Assembly: GCA_007026445.1 (NCBI GenBank)
Contig: VDMD01000015.1
Coordinates: 186,001-250,000 of the forward strand
Direction of reading: 5' to 3'
Source of the DNA: Schizophyllum amplum
Lineage: Eukaryota > Basidiomycota > Agaricomycetes > Agaricales > Schizophyllaceae
Length of the DNA: 64,000 nt
The translations under genes were made by a program, and so were the position numbers. The notes under the pieces are model-generated. The model ran no database searches, was not told the origin of the DNA, and was given only the letters and a program-made list of their open reading frames with translations. This document shows, one piece after another, positions 34,396 to 44,100 of the stretch (its first letter is position 1; each line of letters opens with the position of its first letter).

Positions 34396-34827
34396 GAGTG
34401 CCTGAGGTATGATGGGCGCGACAAGCAGAGATGGAGATGAGGGCAAGAGACAAGAAAGAGCGGGCAATTGTCGGCGGTGGCCATACAGCTCTGTGGTTGC
34501 TCTGTGGTTCGCCGTGAGAAAGGCGTGCTCGGACCCTTTGCGGCGCGCTTGGTCTTGTTTGCGCGCCGTCCCACGTGATGGCGACCGCGCCGGAAATTAT
34601 ACTTGTGTCCGCAACTTCGACCCGCATCTGCTCTCAACTCAAGCAGGCATTTCTCAACTAATATACGATCTTGACCTGACGCGTAGTTCTTGTTGCAAAC
34701 ATTTCGAAGGAGCCCAGGCAAAAATACAGACGGCATCACTGAACGTCAGACTCGATCATCGCATCGGGAGTCCTTCATCACTGCAGTTGAACTACCCCCT
34801 CAACGCTTGCACTACATTCCGCCCCAC
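34396..34827. promoter_or_regulatory. Divergent region between NYN copy F and MOG1
   Basis: 432 bp between the two start codons. It is expected to hold both promoters. No TATA box or repeat was recognised. Confidence 0.4.
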
Positions 34828-35486
34828 ATGACTAGCGCCGTTCGTGATCTGTTTGGCGGTGCCATAACGGCGAGGGCGCCCACGACGCTCATCGATGCAT
34901 CGTATGTTCTTCGCGATTGACCTTCCCCCGACGCCTACCCCTCATGTCCGACTTCGCAGAGACCTGCGACAAGTCCCTGACACTCAGGAAGTCTTTCTGT
35001 ACCCGGACTCTAGTGCCAGCATCATCGTCGAAGTTCTGCAGCGCGTCGAGCGTACGTATTTTGACGATGCTATCAGGTCCGTCAGTCCATCTCGTCGTGA
35101 CCGACTGCTGACATCTCCTTCTCAATGTGGATAGATTTCACTTTAATTCCCTCGCGCACGACAACGATGCGCAAGCAAGCACAGTCACCAACGTGTCTGT
35201 CATTCCCAACGACCGAGCTGGGGATCAGACGCCATCAACTATCATCCTCTCTGGCGTACAGAGCGTAGCCAAGTTCAACCGCGCGACTCTCGACGAAGTC
35301 CGCGTCTTGATGGCGCTATATCGCGTAGAAAGCAAGGGGATCGACCTAGTTGTCACCTTCAACGTTCCCACCTCGACATCGGAAGACTCGGGTGCTGTCA
35401 AGTCTGAGCAGTGGATGGTGATCGAATCCGACTTTAAAACCTTCGTAACCTCACTACAAATCGTGGATTTCGGCCTTTTCGCATAG
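34828..35486 (+). CDS. MOG1: Ran-binding nuclear import factor Mog1
   Basis: Predicted 180-residue protein from exons 34828-34901, 34960-35076 and 35135-35486 (543 nt). The start, RDLFGGAITARAP, and DLRQVPDTQEVFLYPDSSASIIVEVL match the Mog1/RANGRF fold, as does FHFNSLAHDND. The C-terminal half carries the expected beta strands (IILSGVQSVAKFN, GIDLVVTFNVP). Mog1 stimulates GTP release from Ran and supports nuclear protein import. A potential donor GTACGT within exon 2 was not used, because reading through keeps the conserved DDAIRFHF segment. Confidence 0.88.
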
Positions 35487-36006
35487 GCCGCCTTCCACTT
35501 CCGTGCAGGCCAATCTCGTAGACAGAGAAAGTGTACAATAATAAAGATGGTGCGCCAGCCGACACGAACGTCACAATACCCACTTCCTTTTCAGGCGAAA
35601 CAATTGCAATTCCCTTTGTTTCCACTTCTGGACGAGGCGACACGTATGCAGGACCAAGCGTCGAAGTCCGGGGAACAAAAGCGCTCGGTCGTTCTCAGAG
35701 ATTCCGGTGCATACTAGTCTATTCTGGGTCCTGCTGGGACCCAGCACAGGGCTGTGCATGACAATGGCACCATGGCCATGGATACGTGTCCATTCCGACA
35801 TGACCCCTTATAAGACCGCCTCTGTGCTACTGAACTTAGTGCAGGTCTGAGTCCTCTCCTCCAGGTACCCCGTCACTGCGCACACTTGAGCCAGACTCAA
35901 CCCTCTCTATTGCCGCTCACCACCCCCTGCGCCTACTCGTCACTCGCTCTCTGCTCATCGCCACCCACCACTCGCCGCCACTCGCCACTCATCTTTAGTC
36001 GCCACT
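35487..36006. other. Intergenic region after MOG1
   Basis: 520 bp of 3' region and upstream sequence of the next frame. Pyrimidine-rich stretches precede 36007. No other feature is seen. Confidence 0.4.
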
Positions 36007-36534
36007 ATGCCCGGTCTCGCATCCACCCCCTCCACACCCGTTGTGGCCACAATGACGAAGCGCCCCATCTTCGAATCGCCTACTCCATTTCCCAGCGCAC
36101 CAGCTCTCCAGCTCGCACGCCCGGAGTATCCATTCTGGATCGCCACATACAACGACTTGCCACTCGAACTGCAAACCTTCCTCGCAGACAATGGCATCTA
36201 CAACTTCGCGCCCGATGCATACGACACAGAGGACGTCGATGCGGCGCGTGTCTACCTGGCGGAGGAGCTCTATAGCACCGTGCGGGAGGTGCTTGCGATC
36301 GCGGAGGTCTACCCGAAGGAGCGCTTGAACACGGTGCTGCAGCAGGTTTTGGAAGAGCACATGTTGCGCTTCGATGCCTTATTGTGCTTCGAGATCGTCG
36401 TGCGGGAGGAGCTTGGGGAGCAGATGGAGGACGCCGCAGTGAATGCGATGCGGCAACTCGAGATGGACGACAAGATTGGCTTCATGCTCAGGAGCGTCGC
36501 CGGAACGGAAGGCGAACATGGACGCCTGCAATAA
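36007..36534 (+). CDS. Hypothetical protein, helical
   Basis: A single 175-codon frame with no intron. After a Pro/Thr/Ser-rich 30-residue start the protein becomes mixed acidic-hydrophobic and probably alpha-helical (LPLELQTFLADNGIYNF, VYLAEELYSTVREVLAIAEV, VLQQVLEEHMLRFDALLCF). No membrane segment, signal peptide or known domain is visible. The composition changes sharply from disordered to helical within one open frame, which favours a real protein over a chance frame. The Ty3 element inserted about 230 bp downstream. Confidence 0.5.
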   Translation: MPGLASTPSTPVVATMTKRPIFESPTPFPSAPALQLARPEYPFWIATYNDLPLELQTFLADNGIYNFAPDAYDTEDVDAARVYLAEELYSTVREVLAIAEVYPKERLNTVLQQVLEEHMLRFDALLCFEIVVREELGEQMEDAAVNAMRQLEMDDKIGFMLRSVAGTEGEHGRLQ

Positions 36535-36681
36535 TCACTACGAAAGTCACCTTCTCTGCGCATGACCGGGACCTCTGCTGCCACTCAATCGCTTACTACT
36601 TTTTTTTAAGTATACACTAACCGGTTGTCGTGGCCGCCTTATAAATGTCGAATAATAGCCCAGCATATGTAACACTAGCAA

Positions 36682-36724
36682 TAGAGGCGTTGCGCAACTG
36701 TTGTTGTTGGTCCGTGTTGTTGTT
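36682..36724 (+). repeat. Left terminal inverted repeat of the nested element
   Basis: 43 bp with a (TTG)n-rich inner half; inverted partner at 53933-53975. Confidence 0.65.
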
Positions 36725-36949
36725 AGAAATTTCCGTTGTTTTTATCTTTAGGTCCTGTGCAGTGTCATGCATGATTTATGTTTGATACGAAGACGCCCAA
36801 ATAGTCTACTGCCGGTAGACGCCACATATTGCCTCATCGGATGAATGGAACATTAGTCATGTGCCAGTCACATGCTCAATGTTCAACTGATGCCATCATT
36901 GCTCGGCGGAAACGACTGTGCAACTCAGCCGCTAGGTCGCGCCGCCCCT

Positions 36950-37066
36950 CACAGTGACTGTGCGACTGTGCAGCAGCATCCGCAGTCGTCTTCTACTGTG
37001 CCGCAGCAAATGCACAGTAACTGTGCACTGAGCTGCAGTACCGCACAGCTATGCACAGTGACTGTG
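36950..37066 (+). promoter_or_regulatory. Cluster of CACAGTNACTGTG dyads in the LTR U3 region
   Basis: Three copies of the 13-bp dyad CACAGTNACTGTG lie at 36950-36962, 37013-37025 and 37054-37066, with additional half-sites (actgtgc, gcacagt) between and around them. The position 150-260 bp upstream of the TATA box suggests an enhancer bound by a dimeric factor, which is inference. The same block recurs in the 3' LTR. Confidence 0.5.
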
Positions 37067-37208
37067 CAACTGCACAGCAGCATCCGCAGTATTTACAGTA
37101 CCTATTTATACATATCGCACACAGCCTTGGACTGTGCGCACAGTAGTTAGCTTGAAACGAGTACTGCGGCGCGCAGCACATCGTGACTCACGCGAAGTGA
37201 GAGCCGGG

Positions 37209-37216
37209 TATAAAAG
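37209..37216 (+). promoter_or_regulatory. TATA box of the LTR promoter
   Basis: TATAAAAG within the 5' LTR. A transcript start some 25-35 bp downstream would mark the U3/R border. The equivalent in the 3' LTR is 52799-52806. Confidence 0.6.
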
Positions 37217-37486
37217 GACCCCGCTCTGGCAGAGAAAAGGCATCCAGAAATCGATACTCGCTTAACTACGAAGCCCCCATCATCTCTGATCCTCAGTACT
37301 TCCGGGAAGTACTTGAGTGCCCAATCAACGCCTCAGCAGACAGCTCGCTAGAGATCGCTCCAGCCAGTGTCAGACAAGCTCTACAACGCAAGAGTAACGA
37401 CTTCACGCCACAGTGCTCTGTACCGAATACAGAGATTGTTCTACGTCCACGACAGATATTGCAAGTTTTCCACAAAGAGTATCTCG

Positions 37487-37721
37487 GTAAGTCTATCCCG
37501 GTCAACCTACGAAAGCTGAGTACGTAACGCTCAGGCTTGTCTAGCTCTGTTCCTGGAAGATTATCAGTAAGTCTATCCCGGTCAACCTACGAAAGCTGAG
37601 TACGTACACTCAGGCTTGTCTAGCTCTGTTCCCGGAAGATTACAGTAAGTCCTTTCCGTTCAACCTACGAAAGCTGAGTACGTACGCTCAGGCTTGTCTA
37701 GCTCTGTTCCTGAAAGACTAC
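37487..37721 (+). repeat. Three tandem 78-80-bp repeats in the 5' LTR, each starting GTAAGT
   Basis: Units start at 37487, 37567 and 37645. Each begins with GTAAGTC and contains caacctacgaaagctgag and caggcttgtctagctctgtt. They lie downstream of the TATA box and so fall in R/U5 of the transcript. Each unit start is a perfect 5' splice donor. Confidence 0.85.
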
Positions 37722-38054
37722 ATTTACGTCTTCGTCTGATTACCCACAGATAGTCTGTTCTGACTCACGAACCACGAATCGTTTAAGTCAACCCTTGCCA
37801 GTAACCTTGTTGGTTCTGTCTCGCATAAGTCTCCTAGCTCACTGTGTACTTAATTGTATTACTCTGAGTCGCTTGGTCCTCCTACGTACATCCCTCACCT
37901 CATGTGCACTTTCTTTTTCGCCTATACGAGCCCAATCTCGCATCGCGCGTAGACTACAGTGTAAAATCCCCTCCCTCATAACGAACTAGAGATCCTATCA
38001 TATTTGCTAGTTTCTCGACTCGCTAAGTACAAATCTTATTTAGCCTGACATCAG

Positions 38055-38071
38055 TGGAGCCCACCGCGAGG
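38055..38071 (+). other. Putative primer-binding site
   Basis: TGGAGCCCACCGCGAGG begins 4 nt after the 5' LTR. The TGG start would pair with a tRNA CCA end, which is the usual position for minus-strand priming. I could not identify the tRNA. Confidence 0.5.
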
Positions 38072-38147
38072 GGAGTTATTGTAGTTTACTCTACGCTTTT
38101 CGCTGCTTGGCCTCACTACCCGTTCACCCAAGATTTCGCCTTCAACA

Positions 38148-41100
38148 GTGATGACGAATTCTTCCAGTTCCATCATTGACCTAGGTCACGAAGCCGACTC
38201 TGCCGAAGGAACCTCTTCTCTCGGCAGCATGGTCGCATCTGTATCGTTCAATGGCTCGGCTCACGATAGTAACCCCACTCGCGTACGAGACGTGCCCCCT
38301 CATATGTCTGACACTGACACTGATCACAGGATCCGTGTCCGACATTTCCATCACAACATCACCACAGAGGTAGATACGGAGGAAGAGGAGAGTGATCACC
38401 CACCTCGTCATCCTAACCTACCTGAGGATTCCGCCGTGGAAGACCTCACTCGCAAGTTTGGTCGCACCAAAGTTCACGTGGATTACGAACAAGAACCTGG
38501 ACCATCCCGGTCATCTCGCAAGCCCACGTCACGATCTGTTTCCCCGCCATCCCCACCTAGTGCTGCCTCGGTCACTATCCGAACGTCGACCGCGGACAGT
38601 ACGGCTGCGAAGGACAAGATCGTCCCTCGTCACTTCATCGCTTCTGCAGACATGTCATCTTTGCCCCCTGCTTTGTCCTCACGACATGAGTCTTCAAAGC
38701 TACGTTCTCAGCCAGTAGGATCTCCGCCTCCTGTCTCTCGCCATCGTACCTCTCACCAGCAAGTCAGACTGGAAGAGTCACGTTCACGTTCACCATTACC
38801 TGAGACTCGCTATCACCGTCCCACGCGGCACCATCATTCCCCCTCGTACAGTACTCATCACCGTTCCACGCGTGACTCACGATCTCGATCTCCCGTGCGC
38901 CATGACTATGCATACACATCCCGACGACGACATTCCCCTACACGACGTGTGACTGTTGCCCCTCCAGACTCTTCGTACTATCCTGCCACTCGGAAGAGAT
39001 CTGTGACTCCAGATCGGAGGAGATCTTTGACACCGGTTCGACGGAGACCCTTATCCCCGGACTCATCCTTGTCGCCTCCTGTGCGCAAGCAGCGCTCAGA
39101 GACTCCTGCCCGGATAGGTGTATTTGAACTACCTCCGGTAGGTACCCGATACGCACCGAAGAAGTTCACAGGCAAGTCAGACGAAGTCACAGACTTCATC
39201 AATCACTACGAACGGCTTCTCCGTCAGTATAAGATCTCGAACAACAAGGAGCGATGCCAGTCGATACTACAGTACTGCTCTCTACAAGTAAAGCTCTACA
39301 TCAAAGGTCTACGTGAATATGCCGACTGGGACTGGACTGCATTGAAGAAGAACTTACTATTCTTCTATGATGCGGAGAAGGGGGAGCATGCCTACAGAGC
39401 ATGTGACGTAGTCGAGTTTGCACAGAAAGCCTGCGAGAGAGTAATACAGAACATGGGAATGTGGAAGAAGTATTATCGTCGGTTTGTGCGTCGCTCGGGG
39501 ACTCTCGTTAACACAAATCAGATCACGGATGAAGATGAGGCTTATTATTTGTGGATGGGAATTCACAAGGACCTACGTACACCTCTAGAGGCTCGAATCC
39601 AGCTCCGTCGACAGATGGAAGGAGAAGACTCTGGATCTGACGACTCGGACTGCGAAGATAAGCCTTACTCTCTGACAGAGATCTGCTCTGCTGCCCGACA
39701 CCACTTCCGTCGCAATCGCTTTGCCACTCGTCGCTTTGATGCTGATCGATTCGGTCAACGCCAAGGAGAGGAATCTTCCGGTACCGAGACCGAGTCAGAC
39801 GATGTTGACTCAGACGATGACTCAGATCTTGAGAAGCTCAAGAAGAAATACAAATTGGAGCGGAAGCGAAAGAGTGGTCAGAAAGAGAAGCGAAGAGATA
39901 AGAAGCAGCTTGATCGTACGGCCAAGATGACTGGGAATCCTGAAGACATGACTCGCTTAGTGAAGCAGTTGAATTCTATGAAGCCCGATCATGAGTCGTA
40001 CGCACCTATGTATTTCAAAGCTTTAGCTCTGGACACTACGGGACGTGTTGAGGAATTTATTCACGCGATCCCAACGGTGACACTGCAAGCGCGTCAGGCT
40101 CGAGCTACTCCTCCACCTTCTCCTCCAGCCCCAAGGAGGCCAGATAATCCTCCGAGGGACTATACGCGTACCGAACTACCAATGCGTAGGCCGCCACCCC
40201 CACCGCAGCGACAGCTACCCCCTCATATGGACAGCTCGCGACGTGCGAGTCCTGCCACCGGTGCTAATGCAATTTCACAAAGATGCTACGGCTGTGGAGA
40301 GCTTGGTCACCAGGCGCGAGACTGCTCCCACATCGATCGACTGATACGGGAGCAGAAGCTGAGAAGAGATCCCAATACGGGAAGACTTACGCTGAGTGAT
40401 GGAGGTTTCATTCGCCGAGGTGCGGACGAACCCATCGCCACAGCAGTCAATCGCATCTACAGTGGTGGAGGTAACGCCCACGTATCCTACCTCGGAGAAC
40501 AAGACTGGTTTGAGGAGGAGGAAGACAATGAGCAGACGCGATTGTTCTTCGCCGGTATTGTTGACGAGGGTGATTCAGAATACGATGTGGACTCGGAAGG
40601 TACGTACATACGATCAGTGAACGACGAGAAGCTTCAGACGTATTACAATACGAAGCCTCTACCATCTGAGGAACTCACCCCTTACGAGTCGTCGGACTGG
40701 GAAGAGCCTGAGGAATACGAGTCCAGCATCGAATCAGAGTCCACAAATTTCGAAGATTATTTCCAAGAAGCCGAGGGTTATCAGTCAGACAATACGTTAG
40801 AGTCCGATTTTTTTGATTCAGAGTACGAGGAGGCCCGAGAAGGCTACGCTATGGTAAATAACCGAACGTATCCCGCGAAAGACCGACTCGAACGCGAAGG
40901 CGCGCCCGCACGCGCGCGACGCGACATGTTGGACCATAAGAGACCGGGCCTCCGAGACCGCGGCACGCGACAGATTGTTCCATCAAAGTTCCGAGACCTG
41001 CCGAGACCCACCGATAAGCGTTCGCCCTTATCGCGCGGACCCCGAGCACCGGTCAATGACGATATTGAAATGGGCGCACCTGCTGACGCGCCCTCGGTGC

Positions 41101-44100
41101 CGCCATCAGCGCCATCAACCGCTCCGCCACCACGGGACTCAACGCCGTCTTCTGGGAGCCCAATGGCACCGCAGCCTGAAGATCCTCCCTCGAAGACTAC
41201 GGACAATCCTACACCCTGGTCAGCTGAACGCCACCCTCCATCCACGACAATTGACTCACCGGCAGTACGACCGCCGCCCAAGCGTCTCCCCAGACAAGAC
41301 CCGTTCAAGACGCTTCCCCCCGTAGTGCCGGCAGACGCGCGTCGATCTCGAGTACGCTTCCCGGACGACGATCGTCGAGAACACGCGACGGAGTCACTGC
41401 GCGAACGTACCCCGCGTATGGGATCACCGCCGCCGCCGGCAAGGCACCGCGCCGCTGATCGAGAGGACGTACCTACTAGGGGACGAGGTCCCGGTAGAAT
41501 ATCTCAGTTAGCCAGTGAAGTAAATACCGGAGAGTTACTTACGAAGCTACTAAAGCAGCCGGTGACCTCAACGTTCGGGGAGATCTTAGGTCTATCGAAG
41601 GAATTGGCGAACGGCCTAAACGAGAGAACAAAGCCGAGCGTGTTCCCACGGCCCCAAACGGCGATCAATTGGCTTGAGCCGATGCCCGCCGCTGTTGCCG
41701 CGAAGAAGAAGCGTGCCTTAGCGTTGCGGCCAGGTGACGACGCGCTAATCAAGATCTTTCTCGAATTCGGTGACCGTATAGTAGAGGCGATCATAGATAC
41801 CGGTTCTCAGCTTAATGTAATGAATGGCGATCTTGCCGACGAGATCCTTCTGCCGTTCCGGCCTCTCGATGTCACTGGTGCTATAGTGATGAACGACGCT
41901 AACGGCGGAGAAGGACGGCTGCGGGGAGTCGTAGATGACGTTCCAATGCGCATCGAGGATCCCCTAGGGCACAAATCATCTATTCAGACATGGTGCGATG
42001 TACATGTAGGAGGTAAAGTACCGTTCGAACTACTCCTAGGACGACCCTGGCAGAGGCAGAACATGGTATCGATTGACGAACGATGGGACGCGACGCACCT
42101 AATTTTCCGAGACCCCCAGACAGGTGAGCAGCGCTGGGAGGTGAGAGCTTCGCCGTTGACACCTGACGAAGAAGATAAGCTGCGCGCCATACGGCTGAAG
42201 TACCGCTTGAATCGAAATTTACCGTCTCCGAAGCGTCGGCGCGTGAATCTCATCGAGTCGGGCAGTGCAGTGACCGAAAACGAACATCAAAGTGACACGG
42301 AAGGCGGTTCCGGTATCACGAGTGTCACGCCTCGTGCCGATCACGCGACTTGCGCAGCACATCCATGTTCGACTTGCGGATCCATTCGCGACGACCCGTT
42401 CTCGGCCAGTCCTGCTCGACCAACAACCTCCGCTGCTTCTCCTGACTGCGCGCGACTTCCTCTGGGTATCTGCTATGCCTGCGGCAGCTGCGCGCGACCT
42501 GCGCAGAATGCGGTGCAGGCGCGTCTACTCTCGAGAAATGGTGAGCTTCAGTATATAAGCGCGTCAAGCTTACCCTCTCTACATCCAATGAACAACCCCT
42601 CGCCCCTTCGCAACCCCTGTCCATTCCCCAATCAAACCCTCATCTCGCGCAGCGCTTCTCCGTCGACAGTCGACGGACAATCCATGCAGACCTCGGACTA
42701 TCTAGACGATCCTCCGACCTACACGCGCACGACATGGGCGGGTCACTCAGCGCCCTGCATCGTGAACCACAGCATCCAGTACCACGCTACGCTGGACGGT
42801 CAGACACCGTCCGGGGAGTATCCGCCTCAGGAGATTCTTCCGGCCGATCTGACGGACTTGCAGCGGGTCGAGGTGGTCGCGCAGCGCCACTGGTCCACGT
42901 ACAGCCAGACTGGGCAAGTCCGCGGCATCCCTATGTCTATATCTGGCATGGGTACGATAACTGGGGGGGACTCAGTATCCTCTTTGGAGTACACGATCCC
43001 CAACGCGGTTACGCAAATGGTGGACCCCTCCCAAGGGACCACATTTACGGATATCCAGCACGTAGTCGTCAAGGCGTATCCCCGCTCGCAAATGGAGCAG
43101 ACCATCGACACTATCGCCCTTCCCCGCGAAGCGATCCGCGGTCTCCTCGAACGGCGACCCCCCCATTTCGAGCTTTCCCCAATCTACCACCAGCCACCCC
43201 CTCTTTCGTTTCTGTTCCCCTACGTCGCCAACCCCCGTCATACACGCCTGTCTCCCCCTCCGCTCTGCCCGCGCACGCCACAGTACATGCGAGGCCGCCT
43301 GGAGAATCACGCGTACGAGATCTTCCAAGTCGGCCACGACCTCATAAATCAGTTCGATTCGAGAGTGCGCCCCCTCGTTTCCACCCGCATCCGTTACCAT
43401 CCCTTCATGCCACGACGATTCCAGGACGGGTACATTCCCCGCGCTCTACGGGACGGGGCGGAGGACCCTCTCGAGGACGAGGAGTTTACCGAGGACGAGG
43501 ACGCGGCCGTGGACGTCCGGTCGACCGCACCGTCACCCTCTGAGCACGCCGACGACTACGCGCTGCACGAGCACGACTTCGATCGTCAGCACAGCGGCTA
43601 CGTACCGCCGTCGGACGATTTCGAGCACTCCGACGACGACGACACTGAGACTGGCAGCGCCACTCAGTCATACCATCTTTCCATTCGCAACGACTCTACT
43701 ACCGACTCGAACGACGCCGTCGACGACGAGGACGCCGACCACGACTCCATCGCCTCTAGTCGCCCGGATCCCGACGAAGACGCGTCCGGCAGCGGCGAGG
43801 AGCTCGACGATCACGCTTCCTCGCACAACGATGAGTCGGCGGACGCCTCTGAGGGCGACGGTTGGACCGCCGCCGACGTGCTCGCTGCGCAAGCGCACTC
43901 GGCCGTTATCGACCTCACATCCGACGACGAAGATCACCCTACGCACGACAGCGAGGAGTTCTCGGACGCGGAGCGCGTCAACTGGGGCAATACCAGCGAG
44001 GACATGTCGGTCGTGCAGGTACGTCGCGTATTGTTTATGTTTCAAGTTGTTTTACTTAGTCTACGGCATCAGCGGCCTACGGAGATCGCTCTCGAGCTCG

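Larger units (their letters stand above)
36763..38050 (+). repeat. 5' long terminal repeat
   Basis: 1288 bp, TGTCATGC...GCCTGACA. It contains a block of CACAGT/ACTGTG dyads, a TATA box and three tandem repeats of about 80 bp. It is identical to 52353-53640 except at 37903. Confidence 0.95.

Noticed and set aside
36872..37181. Short ORFs within the LTRs
   Set aside because: They are identical in both LTRs, rich in codons created by the CACAGT dyads, and precede or overlap the TATA box.
37487..37721. Tandem LTR repeats considered as a CRISPR array
   Set aside because: Units are contiguous without variable spacers and lie in a eukaryotic retrotransposon LTR.
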